Part shown: piece by piece, positions 47,050-58,412 of the stretch
Position numbering within the stretch: the first letter of the stretch is position 1
Layout: each line of letters starts with the position of its first letter
Origin: Gordionus sp. m RMFG-2023
Lineage: Eukaryota > Nematomorpha > Gordioida > Chordodea > Parachordodidae
NCBI RefSeq assembly: GCF_954871325.1
Contig: NC_088778.1
Location: 17,263,666-17,327,665, forward strand
Length of the DNA stretch: 64,000 bases
Direction of reading: 5' to 3'
Translations under genes and position numbers: made by a program
Notes under the pieces: model-generated
What the model saw: the letters and a program-made list of their open reading frames with translations, nothing else
Database searches by the model: none
Told to the model about the DNA's origin: nothing

Positions 47050-47399
47050 CAGGGCTGCACCGATATTAAAATGGGTGATTATAAATGTGTATATTTAGAA
47101 ATTGGCACAAGATTAACAGATATTTTATAATGCATAACCATCTTGAAATGATGTTATCAAGCAAAAATAGTTTAAGTAAGAGTTGATAGCGTCAAATAGA
47201 ATCAGCCTTTCGGTCAGTTTTTTGCCCATCCGGGTTTGAACAAATTTAATTTTAAATCGTTCGATTCTAACGCCTCCTTAAAATAATTTTGTTTTATAAC
47301 AAGTTGGATGTTTATCCATAAAAAATTAGTTGCCAATTCTATGATTACATATTTATGTCCGTCATTTTAAAATATTGGCAAAAATATCGGTTCAGCCAA
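47050..47399. mobile_element. CCGATAT-ended MITE with exact target duplication
   Basis: The ends cagggctgcaccgatat and (reverse complement) ttggctgaaccgatat are inverted. The flanks are ataattaa at 47,042-47,049 and ataattaa at 47,400-47,407. It is 350 bp, non-coding, and related to the GTGCCGAT family. It lies 440 bp upstream of the SPRED start codon. Confidence 0.75.
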
Positions 47400-47523
47400 A
47401 TAATTAATATAAAAATTATGTAATTATATGATCCCATACCACATTACATTTTCCTCATCTACCCGGTTCACATATTCACATTAGATAAACAAATGGAATT
47501 AAGAAAATTTAAAAAATACATGT

Positions 47524-47733
47524 TGTGATGATTTAATGAAACATGTTGACGATTAAATAACCCATCCATATAAAAATATTTTGTTTGCAAAAATAATTAA
47601 AATAACAAAAGAAGGAATAAAAGAATTTTCAATAATCCTTTGTCTATATTTTAATTATTTTTAGCAAGCAAAATATTTTTATATGGATGGGTTTTAATTT
47701 AATCGTCAATGTTTCATTAAATAATCACACGAG
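47524..47733. repeat. Long hairpin, arms about 85 bp
   Basis: The left arm runs from tgatgatttaatgaaacatg through acccatccatataaaaatat to caaaaataattaaaata. The right arm is its inverted copy (tattttaattatttttagc, then atatttttatatggatgggt, then atgtttcattaaataatca). The spacer is about 40 bp. It is probably a foldback MITE; no target duplication was identified. Confidence 0.75.
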
Positions 47734-49590
47734 GCAATTTGTGATCTGGTTCATTGAAACACCCGAATTTCATAAAATGTTCCCTTAAGAAGAATATTGC
47801 TAATGTTAAAAAAATATATTATTTGGCTTAAAAAGTTAAAACAGATTTGAGATTCAGAAATGGGAGTTTCATATAGGAAGCAAGTTAAAAGTAAAAGCCA
47901 ATGAAAATAATAAATCATGGCGGTACTCCACTTTTTATCGAAAAGATTACTTTGTAAATGATAATAAACAAAAGCGTAGTATTTTAGGCAAAAATATACA
48001 ATATATTTTGATAAAATACAAATAAAACAGAAGAGGAGAAGCATGAGGATCTAACCACTCCAAATAAATTTCTATATATATAAACAATTTTAGTATCATT
48101 CCAAAAAATGGAAGCTGATATTAACCAGGTTTATAAACTGAACTAAAAAGGTTCCAATTATATAGATGATTTCGATTCCTTAAAATATAAAGAGGTGGTT
48201 TTTCAATAATAAGCAATGAAAAAATTAAGCATTAAATAAACCCTTAATTTATGAAAATTTTAAAAGAGGTTCAAGTTCCTATATTTGCCTTGGTTCGAAA
48301 TGATAAATTAATAAATAAAAAGGAATATATAATTAAATTATAAAAACATTATGATTATGGGTGTAAGAAATATTTCAAATGATATTTTTCACCTTAAATA
48401 TAAGTTTTCTTTGGAATTTCCAAAATAATGTTTGTAAGAGTTCTCTAGTGTGATAGTAACAAGTTAATAAGACGTTAACCGAAAAATAGTACTGCTTTAG
48501 ATATTTTAGTAGCAACAATTTGGATAGGATATAAGATTTAAGTCAATTTATACATAATAACATGCCAATATTTGCCCTTTCTACCAATGTGTGATAAGAA
48601 TATTTCTTTAATTGCCATTATTATATACAACTGATTTTATGGTGGAGGTAATATAAACTGATGTGAATCTAAACATTTTTTTGGCCATTCTTAAATAAAA
48701 TATTTTGTAATCTCTAGTGTCTAGGCCATGATTGGGAATGGCACTAATATTTATAAACTTGATTATATCCTCTGATTGCAGGTTCAATTGAAGAAATTTA
48801 ATGAATCGAACAATCATTGAATGCAAAGTAATGAAATAAATTCCTGATGTATCATTATTTCAAATGGACAAAGCTTATAGAATGTATATAGGAGATACTA
48901 CTTTATTTAAAATACTAAATTGAATTATCTATGTAAAATCCACATTTTACTCTTTAAAAATTATTTTGTGCGTATCTGTTTCATCCATTTTTTATATTAA
49001 TGAGACATGTTTATCTAAAACGGAAGAAATAGGTTTTTTATGAAGAATTCTAGTTCCATAGAAATTTTATGAAGTCATTTTTATATTTTTAAGATATACC
49101 TTTTGTAGAGTAACTGGACCAGCCTCAACATCCCCTAAAAATCAGATTAGAGGGAAAGTTCTTCAAAATAACTTCAAAATCAATAATAAGTGTCAATGAA
49201 TTCAACTAAAAAATAAAGTACCCTTATCCTCCAACAATTGTAAACTCTAATATCTTAGTTTTTTCTATTTTATTAGTAAAGTTTGTAGTGAAGGAGATGC
49301 AAACTATAATTTTTAGAAAAGTAAATCGAATGTGAGCTATTATAAATATAAAATAAAAATTAACCTAATTTTTTAGAAACGCTTCGAAATCAATGTTACT
49401 GTTTCTCTCTCGTTCCATATATAACTTCAAGGTTTCCTTACAAGTCTTATACCAATATAATTTAACAACTATTAAAGAACACACACAAAATTAATTTTTT
49501 TTTAATTAGCATAAATTAAAAAGATATAATAACCAGTGTTGTAAGTAATGTCATTCCTTGGGTTATTTGAATAACGTTTTAATTTATTTA
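47734..49590. other. AT-rich DNA, no supported gene
   Basis: Two open frames on the minus strand (47,751-48,044 and 48,608-48,826) have no resemblance to known families and no codon or splice support. The stretch ends in an hAT-like cagtgttgtaagtaatg terminus at 49,545. Confidence 0.45.
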
Positions 49591-50066
49591 AGGGTCATTC
49601 CATGCATGACAAATCAGCCCAGATTTGGGCGATCCTCTTCGATTTTTTAAAAAATGTAGTAAGCAAAGAAAGTTAATGTAACTAAGGAATAAAAAAAGTT
49701 TCCTAACATTTATATTATTGGAAAAATGGGTCAAAATAGCAAAGATGACGTATTTCTACCATTATCGGCCTTCATTAAATTATTATTTTAAAAACTAATA
49801 ATTGTAAATAACAAAATTAATATCAAAATTACGTACATAAATTATATACGAAAATTTTATTTTTCCACTTTCCGGACAATTTTATTCAATACATAAGAAT
49901 TAAAGACAATTTTTTGGAAATAATAATACCTTACATTTCCATAAAAGATTTAGCAGACATTACTAAACTCTTTTATATTTATAAATAAAAATCGGTCTGA
50001 GATGGGGCCAGCATCATTCTCAAAATAGATATAGATAGTTTATAAATACTTTCCTTAGGAGATGTG
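49591..50066 (+). repeat. Dispersed repeat R1, copy 2
   Basis: It starts agggtcattcc and shares with copy 1 at 2,237 the ttcgattttttaaaa, 'ccattatcggccttcatt' and 'ggtctgagatggggcc' landmarks. It faces copy 3 at 51,714 in inverted orientation. Confidence 0.7.
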
Positions 50067-51010
50067 TTTACGTGCATTGCTATATGCAACGTGAATAGCT
50101 ATGCAATTACTTTGATGAATAGGCATCGTAAGAAGGCGTCATTATGATCGCCACTTATTTGGTTTAATTTTCTTCCTAATAATGTGATAAATTTAAGGAA
50201 TTCCTCACCAAAATCCTCAAGAGTATTTGTGATATTGGGATAAAAATTACGCTATAAATGTCTGAACATTTGTTTATTTTCAAGATTCCTGACGTGCTGA
50301 GGCATTTCTTAGATCGCGCCAAAAAATCGATGCAAGTGCATGCATTAAGACCAAAGTATTAGGATGATATCATCGGATCTTCTGCTGTTGCTTGAGCATA
50401 AATGATGGGGCTCTATGATATTTAGGATGCTGGCCATTTTAAGAGCTTGAGATTAAAATATTTATGTTTGTATGTCGTGAGAGGCGGCCTTTGGAATATC
50501 TATAATGTAAAGAATAGTGTGCCATGAAATCAGATTGTAAAGAACAGTTAATGAATTTAGAAGGAAGCGATATATTGAATCTAAGACGAAGCAAAATAGC
50601 TATACGAAGTTCTTTATTAAAGACAAGAAGACCTAGATTTTTGCTTGGAATAGCCCTTCATTGCGATTTAGAATTCGAATGGCTTGGCTGAGACATTATT
50701 CTAACAGATAATTCGATAAAAGATAATAAACGAAGTGAGAAGCTAGGAGAATATCCCATGCTTTCTGAAGGGCGGATGTAGGCCCTAAAGCCTGTTGACA
50801 TTTTCTCACCCAAGTGTAAATAACGTTTCTAGGTAATGACAATGACCAGAAGTGATTAAACTTGAAATACCTAATCTTGAGGAAAAAAGCAGCAAAGGTT
50901 AAGGGACAGAAACTAATTCCGCCATTCTTATATGAAAGAGAGGCGTGGAGGCGTGATTTGTATGGAAATTTTACATAACCTCCAGCATTGTGCGGATTTG
51001 CAACTCAGGC
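50067..51010 (-). pseudogene. Reverse-transcriptase polyprotein C-terminal remnant
   Basis: The minus strand shows, in three frames, QQALGPTSALQKAWDILL, then NKELRIAILLRLRFNISLP, a HYSLHYRYSKGRLSRHTNIN block, and finally FYPNITNTLEDFGEEFL followed by ITLLGRKLNQISGDHNDAFL. The order L-R-x-G, G-H-x-L-x-C-x-x-x-x-GR-x-x-RH-x-x-I-N, then P-x-x-x-ETLG and LGRR-x-x-x-x-TGD is typical of the C-terminus of a widespread animal retroelement reverse transcriptase (recalled, not searched). The cysteines are gone. The element class cannot be fixed from this piece; the base composition is less AT-rich than its surroundings. It is broken by several changes. Confidence 0.6.
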
Positions 51011-51713
51011 TTGAGCAGGATATTTTAGTTGGATAAATTTTAAAATATTCAAAAAAAAACTTATTAGTTCATCTTCACAAGAATCTATATTAAAATGTTC
51101 ATCAATTTATTTTTATCCATCAGAATTTAATCTGAATTCATTCTACATTCTTATGTTTTTTTTAGATTTGAACTGCTGGATATCAAGGTTGAAATACTTG
51201 AATTAGGGCCCAATCATACACTTACAAAGTGTAGACTTAATGCCCTTATTTTACTTTTTTGGTGTAAAAAATGTTTCATACTGGGTCCACAGGGCAGAGT
51301 TAAATCATCTTCATTTGAAGAAATAAGTATTATTGACATAAATTATTATATTAGATAATATAAATTAACATGCTTTGATTGATTCAATATAAAAATCTTG
51401 ACTAACAAAAATGTAATAAATAAAAATAAAATGAAGAATTTAATTTGAATTAAAAACTCGGCTTAAATTATTATTTATAAAATTTAAAAAAAAATATTAT
51501 ATGATAATAAAACAAAAAATATTCTTTCCATATTTTTTAAGAAAAAATTTAAAGTAACGAATAGTTTTGAGTTATTGTTACTCAAGAAAAGAAACGCATT
51601 ACTTACTCGTTACCTTTTGAAACAAGTAACGAATTCCTTTTCCTCAAAAAAAGAAACTGTTAGCAACGACGTTTACAATAAGTATTAAAAACTGATTAAT
51701 ATACAATATTTTA
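51011..51713. other. AT-rich DNA with AAGTAACG-type hAT end
   Basis: At 51,555-51,672 repeated gtaacgaat words end in aaactgttagcaacgac. Reverse complemented this resembles hAT ends of the CAGTGTTGCTAACAGTTTC kind, and may pair with the cagtgttgtaagtaatg at 49,545. No target duplication supports the pairing. Confidence 0.4.
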
Positions 51714-52215
51714 CAAAGACGCCCTCTTTTGGCGCTGGTCGTGTCCCAGACCCAATTTTTTGTTATTAATATAAAAGCGGAGATCTGTTAATTTTTTTAT
51801 AAAAATTGAAGATATCAGTATTTCCAAAAAATCATTTTTATTTCTTATATATTAAATTACTTTGGGAGGCTTTTTTGGCATCAATATTACATCCATATTT
51901 TAAGAACTTGTAAGTAGGATGATAAAAAAAAACAAAAATTGAAAAATCTAAAAATAATTTTTTTATCTAAAAGTATATCTTTGTATGTATTTTTGATGTT
52001 AAATTTTTTTTTATTTATAATTATGTAGTCTTTAAGATATGATTAATCAATGAAGGCCGATAATGAAAAAAATAGGTCATTTTTGCCACTATGGCCCTTT
52101 ATTATATCTCCAAAAGTATATATATTAGGAGGCCAAAATTTGCCCATTTCTTAGTTATATTGACCTTTCTTTGCTTAAAGTTTAAAAAAATCGAAGGTCA
52201 TTTTTCTTACTCAAA
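51714..52215 (-). repeat. Dispersed repeat R1, copy 3 (inverted)
   Basis: It reads from caaagacgccctctttt to atcgaaggtcattttt and is the reverse complement of copies 1 and 2, sharing 'gtcccagaccca', 'tgaaggccgataatga' and 'aggtcatttttgccac'. Confidence 0.75.
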
Positions 52216-53684
52216 ATTTAATCAAGTTTGGGATTAAACCCATGCCTGCTGCGTCTCAGCTCAGGTCTGTAACTTGCTGAGTCACAACTGTGATTTTTTT
52301 CTACAAAAATTCAAAGATGTGTTTCGTTTCCTAAAATTAAATTTTATGTAGAAATAGTGCATAGCGATGCACTATCACAATCTTGATATTTGAAAAATGC
52401 ATGAATAAATAATAAGTGTGCCGCTCTCAAAATTGCGTGCGTATATAATTATAAATTCCATTACCCAATTATGGTGAATATGATCTCCTCTACTTTAGTC
52501 TTTTAATTTAAAAAAATATATTGTATCAACCAACGAATAAAGTAAAATATTAAATAATTAATGCTTAGTGGTACTTTTATTAAGATAATACAGTAAGTAA
52601 TGATGATGCAAAATGTGAATTTAAAAAATAAATTTAAAAATATTAATATAAAAATCAATAACAAAGGCCAGGCCATCTGATTTTTTGGATGAAATTATTT
52701 TATTTTAAATTATCCAAAATTAAAAATATTAACAAATCATATGATAGTCTTAGACAAGTTTAATATATCAGTGCATCTTGTCTAATTCTAACCCAAAGAA
52801 AAGTAAAAAAAAATATGGTTTAAACGAGATATTCACTGTTTTAGGTTTGAATTTATAACTGGTTCCAGAATTTATTGTGAAACATTTAAATTTAAAATAA
52901 TAAAATATTATTTAAGGTATTTCGAGATAAGTACTCCAGTAGGGTTTTTCTAAATAACATCAACTATATTTCATCAAATAATTTTTAGTTTGATATTTAT
53001 TTATTTTTTACGGCTCCGATCCAATATCGATATTCGTATAAAACCTCATAAAAATATAATTTGTGTTGTAAACGAATACGTTCAAATATGAACCGGTTCC
53101 TGAATAAAGTTCGATTTTTTTGAAAAAAATGATGGACGTTCTTTCTATTTTAGACGGATTTTTAAAATATTCATTTTTTGACGAGCGCATTAGTTTTTTA
53201 TGTTAATTTTATTATTCTTACTCAGTTACTTCCTTCGAATATTTTTTAGCACGTTTCTAACTAGTGTATATTTTGTTCTCTTGTGGTTTATATTTTATTG
53301 TTTAAGACATTAAAGATCAAACCCTGGCCCATAAAGAATTTTTGCATAAGTTGTCCTGTTAATTCTTTTTAACGAATTTTTCGGCATTCACATTTTTAAT
53401 ATCTATATCTAATTTTTATTTATACCTCTCCTCTATGGCTATCTATTCCTTTTTATAACAACCGTTTTCTAAATCAATTGTATTTGATATCTGAAATGTG
53501 TAATTGCAACTAATCGGATCATATCATAAATTAATTGTTTAATTTTTTGTGAATTTACTATATTATTTATATTTCAATTAGATAGTTCTTAAAATACAAA
53601 GAAATAAGCTTAGTAATTTATTTTCATATAATAATAATATAAATATCATGAAATTCAAAAAATAATTTGAATATGTGCTATAGC
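52216..53684. other. AT-rich DNA with one solo hAT end
   Basis: At 53,060-53,200 the aaacgaatacgttc and gaaccggttcctgaataaag words match the left end of nest layer 4. A ccgatccaatatcgatattc scrap at 53,015 belongs to the CCGAT-type ends. Nothing else is recognised. Confidence 0.5.
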
Positions 53685-53845
53685 TAGACCTGTGCGCCGA
53701 TGTCTCAACCGACGGCGATGGTATTTTTTAATATTTTTATCGACGTTCGGCGGCGCGCTGATTTCGCCGCGTGATATTTATTTTAATTAATTTTTTTAAT
53801 GAATTTAATTTATAAATCAATGTATTATATCTATCTATAATATAT

Positions 53846-54000
53846 ATAAAAGCCGTGTCACCGTCACAGTGTCATAATTTATAATATATATTTTAAAAAA
53901 CACGATTTTTTAAAAGCGTCTGTCTAATCGGCAAGAGCTTCGCTTACAAATGTGAGGGTCATAAGTTCGAATCCCAGCAAAGATTTTATTTTTTTAATCT
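53846..54000 (+). mobile_element. tRNA-derived SINE, copy A
   Basis: The leader is aaaagccgtgtcaccgtcac. The tRNA-like part has an A box around 53,921-53,938 (tgtctaatcggcaagagc) and a B box gttcgaatcccagc at 53,964-53,977, spaced as in a tRNA. An A/T-rich tail follows. The A box lacks one short ggc seen in copy B. Confidence 0.8.
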
Positions 54001-54352
54001 GGCAAAATTAATATAGAAGATAAAATATTTAAGTGTGACACATTCACATAAGATTCAAAGTTTGTTGCTACTTTAAAATTCAAACTATTAAATAGATATT
54101 CTTATATTTAAAAATTTTTCACAACGTAATAGCCAATATTATTCTTATAGCATCATTACCATATCAAACACTAGTTCATCAAAGCATCCATTAAAATAAT
54201 ATCTAACATTACCATCTTATACATCATAAACATATGTATTAGAACTAGCTGATATATTATAGATTCTTAAACAATCTTATATTAATATTACACTATACAA
54301 TTTTATATAATTAATACATAATACATATATATTCTATATTAATATATATATA

Positions 54353-54500
54353 AAAGCCGTGTCACAGTCACAGTGTCATAATTTATAATATATATTTAAA
54401 AATTCGTAAATTTTGAAAAGCGTCTGTGGCCTAATAGGTAAGTAATAGCGTCGTTTAGAAATCTCATGGCTTTAGGTTAGAATCCCAGCAAAGATCATTT
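54353..54500 (+). mobile_element. tRNA-derived SINE, copy B
   Basis: It has the same leader (aaaagccgtgtcacagtcac) and tRNA-like part (ctgtggcctaataggtaag, then ggttagaatcccagcaaaga) as copy A. It lies 350 bp downstream of copy A in the same orientation. The B box has one change. Confidence 0.75.
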
Positions 54501-55057
54501 TTTTTTCTTAATCTAACTTTAAAAAATCATTTAGGAATATTTGTGTTATTGAGCACATTAATATAATTTTTACAGATTTTATGAAATTAATATAATAAAA
54601 TTCATATGTTCCGATTATATATTTATATTGAGGTAATGAATATATTAGAGACCTGTAGGTACCATTTTCACAAGCCTGCCTGGATTTTGTTAAAAAAAAT
54701 TTTGGCATGGCCCGGACTTGATTTTTTAAAAATATTTTATATTTATTTTCAATTTTTATAGATAATAATGGCTATTTAAAATATATAGCCCGACCTGAGT
54801 ATCTTTAAATTTTTTAAGCCAAGTGCGGGTATATTTAAAAAAATTAAACTATGGCCTAACCCTTGTATCGTATCAAAATATATTTTCTTATAATTAGAAT
54901 CATCTTAAAAAATGGATCCATATCATGAGTAGATGCAAACTTATTCAAAACTCTGTGGATAACAAGGAGTGCTTTTGGCTTCCATTGTTAATAAAAAAAA
55001 TCCATAAGGAAGGATCCATTCCCACAATCTTATAAATATTTGCATTTTATATGAATA

Positions 55058-56312
55058 CTAGCTGATATCCTACAAGAATGACAAGGAATTAGTATTCTCC
55101 TTAATTTGATGATGAATAAATCAGAAATAAGCCTATATGAGGTGTGAATCAGAAATATAACTTATTTTGATGAGAGTTAATTCCAAAATTTTCATTATTG
55201 TTATAATATGTTAATGAATGTACTTATTGTATTCAACATGAATAAATATTTGACAATGTACACTTTTTTTAAATTATATTAATTTCGTTATTTTTATTAT
55301 TTATATACTTAATAAAAAATTCAATCTTGATAGATGTGGGTTTTGTATATTGTTATCATGGAAACAAATTTTGGATTTGGACTTATTAAGAATGAGTTTT
55401 TTAAAATTGGCTTCAAGAAATTGAAAACCAATTATTTTAAGAAAAGCATCACAGATTATTCCATCATCAAACCAAATATTTATATCCAAATCAAATTTAG
55501 ATTTAAGATAATGGATGAGATAATGAAAAACAAGGTAAAATGCACCCCCTGCTGGATCCTTTCATCAGAATCTATGACATGTAGCCTGAATAAAGAAGTT
55601 TTAATGTTACAGAATATCTCTAGGAATTTTGAATAAACAGGAAATTTGGGATAAAAACAATTTTTGAAATGTTCAGGAAATTTGCTATTGAAATAGTCTA
55701 CTTTGATAATAGCCATGTTAGGAGGAGGATTTTGGATATAAAACAAATGGCATGTGAAGCTATTTTGCCTTCTCCCTTAACACCAAATTCTAATTGATAG
55801 TATACTTAATAAGTTAAGACCCTAGGTTTTGACCTGTGACAAATATTTTTAATAATAATCTTCTAAATAGCCTATTGCAATGGGATGGATACCACCACAG
55901 TGTTTGTGAGATAATCAGGTTTGCCCCTATAATTGATTCGAATCTATGATGGCAGGTCTTTTTTAAAAGAGTATTTATGAAGGTTTTAAAAGAATTTAAA
56001 TGATTCTTTGAGATGAATGTTAATTTTATACGAAGTGAGAGGGTAAAAACCATTGCGTCTGGATGTGGAAAATTTGTTATAAGAATTGATACATATCATA
56101 ACTCACAAATCATATTTTTTTATTCCATATTTTCCATAATATATTTGCCTTCTCTAAAAATTTATAGATATCTGGAAGAATAAATACGGATTAACTATTC
56201 CTCTCATATGACTATTCTGATTCATCCATCGTCAAATAAAGGTAAAATTTATTATTTATCCATAAGGAGAAAATTCTGATTCTCCGTCATTCATGACGAG
56301 CTATCAGCTAGT
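55058..56312. mobile_element. Terminal-inverted-repeat element, ACTAGCTGATA ends
   Basis: The left end actagctgatatcctacaag and the right end (reverse complement actagctgatagctcgtcat) continue as inverted arms for about 50 bp, including an aatgac word. Two minus-strand open frames (55,746-55,480 and 56,053-55,814) lie inside but match no family I know. It is related to the foldback element at 42,228-43,862. A target duplication is not apparent. Confidence 0.55.
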
Positions 56313-56495
56313 TTTTTTTATAATTTATTTGGGGGCTCTTTTCTAACACATTGTTAATATAGTTTAATTCATTTCTTAAATTATTTCCTGTCTCACTCCA
56401 ATTTAAATTTATGTATCTTATCATTCTCAGAAGTCAATTGACGAATTGCATTTTTACTAAGATCAGAGTCATAAAAAACGCATATTAGTAATATT

Positions 56496-56830
56496 CTATT
56501 CATTTTTATTATAACAAATTAAAATATATGGAATGCAAGCGAAATATAATAAATCAGAATTCAGATTTAGCAAAATTATAATTATCATGAATAAATAGTA
56601 TTTTATCAAGATTCGTGGGACATAAAGAAGTCCTTTTTGCATTGAATGATAATCCAGCAATTGAAAAATATTTTCGCTGGGTGTACTGGTTGCAGATATA
56701 TAAAGAACCTTCCTAGCTAAATTAGCAAGCCTAGGAAGTTCCAGTCGTTTTTTTATCCAAAAGGTTAATGCATCCTCTTCTGGGATATTATGTTGGCTGA
56801 GCAAAATATGACATTCTTGTTCTAGATTAC
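56496..56830 (-). pseudogene. hAT dimerisation domain remnant of the 53,685-57,668 element
   Basis: The reading ILLSQHNIPEEDALTFWIKK, then LPRLANLARKVLYISATSTP and SENIF, is nearly the same protein as at 6,090-6,352. A frame change follows SENIF. Upstream toward 57,000 the readings are in pieces; the catalytic core is not recognisable. Confidence 0.8.
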
Positions 56831-57689
56831 TAATGTTGTTATAATCGTTGCTTGGAAGGGAATGTTTACGAGTATTTTAGCTATATGGATGTTTGCCCAT
56901 TATCTTCAACTTGAATCTCACTATTTGCATTTCTATAATGTTCTAAAAGTTTTAAATTATGTCATAAAATTAGAATTTAAATATTCTGAAACAATTTTAA
57001 GATTTTGAAATCTGAACTTTCAAAATAAAGTTTAATAAATTTAGTTTAACAAACCAATTAAAAATTTAATACTAACATAAGAGCCATTTTTTATCTTTTA
57101 TATTGTTGCTATATCTTGGTGTTGGCTTTAAAAACATTTTTAGACTTTGAATGGATTTATTATTAATTTTTTCTGATATTTTATTAACATTAACTAAGTG
57201 CCGAGAAAGGTTACTTGTATTATATTTTTACTAAAACATTTTATTTCATAACTAAAATATAAGTTATATATAAATATAAGTCTAAAATTAAAATAAATTA
57301 CCGTGAAAATGGATTATGTTTATCCGAATCTTCATCTTTTTTTCCCCAATTTTAAGCAAGGTTCACAATAATTATAATCAGGCATTATTGTGCTTTTCTT
57401 ATTTACGTAGGAATGAATGTAAATGATATACACTATTCTAGTAAATTCATATTTTAATTTTATTAATGTTAATATTCAAATTTAAATAATAACTATTTTA
57501 ATATATATTTTTAAATGACGTACATATGTTTTACTTTTAACGTTCAATTTGACTAATAAAAATTTTAATATAAAAATTTATTTTTTAATATATAAATATA
57601 ATTAAAGAATTCTAAAAATTATACACGCCGCGCCGCCGCCATAAAAAAATCGGCGTCGCACAGGTCTATAGCATACAAGTTATTAGCTA

Positions 57690-58105
57690 CTCGATTACAA
57701 ATAACAAAATTATTCTCTCCAAATTTTTTCAAATCGAATACGAAAAATATATTATCTGTCGAGTAACTTATTATCTACTATTGGATCGAAAAATTCGTAT
57801 AATTAAAAATTATCAGTATTATTCGAAATAATTTATAAATATTTGATGCGAAGCTTTTTAATTTTTTTCACATCTATATATCACTTTTTTAAATTTTAAT
57901 AAATCATTTTTGTATTTTTGAAAATTGTGTTAAAGAATTTAATCTCCGAATAGAATATTGAATCAAATCGAATAATATTTATATTATTCGTAAAGAATAC
58001 GAATAAGGAATTATTCGATTAGCATGAATAACACAATTATCCGATTATACAAATCAAATACAATAATGCAAATATTCGATTCGTATTTTTATTGCATATA
58101 GAAAG
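57690..58105. repeat. TTATTCG/CGAATAA-rich palindromic repeat
   Basis: Cgaata and tattcg words are scattered densely in both orientations from 57,700 to 58,100, especially at both edges. It looks like the two subterminal regions of a small hAT-like element with its interior lost. The ends were not defined. Confidence 0.4.
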
Positions 58106-58412
58106 TGGAGGTAACATGCATTTCTGACGCCTTTAATAACGATAATATCTAAATTAAAAATTACTGTTTAATTTGTCAACTAGTCGATGCGAAAATTTAA
58201 ATTATCAAATCAACTATACTTATATTTTAATCTAACTCCGGTTTTACATTTGGTCACTTTTACCAAACTTTGTAGGCAAAATTTTGTAAATACTTATATT
58301 CCAGCCCAAATAATTTTAGTAAGGTAATTTAAAGTTAGTTTCAAGATTCCAATGATGATTAAATAATTTATTTTGAAAGTTATGGCAATTTATAGAAGAG
58401 TGTTTTAATTCA

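Larger units (their letters stand above)
53685..57668 (-). mobile_element. hAT element with GC-rich TAGACCTG ends
   Basis: The ends tagacctgtgcgccg and (reverse complement) tagacctgtgcgacgccg are inverted, and both are followed by CGCCG-rich DNA inside a very AT-rich element. A 7-bp ctatagc is found on both sides, though on the right it overlaps the last three bases, so the duplication is not clean. The transposase dimerisation domain remains at 56,496-56,830. Two SINEs and a second transposon have entered it. Confidence 0.8.

Noticed and set aside
47751-48044. 97-residue hydrophobic open frame as a membrane protein gene
   Set aside because: AT-rich DNA gives F, I, L, Y-rich open frames by chance. 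There are no splice sites, no homology and no repeat of the pattern.
55480-56053. Two minus-strand open frames as a host gene
   Set aside because: They lie inside the inverted-ended element 55,058-56,312 and match nothing I recognise. If coding, they would belong to the element.
53685-57672. Clean 8-bp target duplication for the GC-ended hAT
   Set aside because: The shared ctatagc overlaps the right end by three bases, so it cannot be a standard duplication of the ends as drawn.
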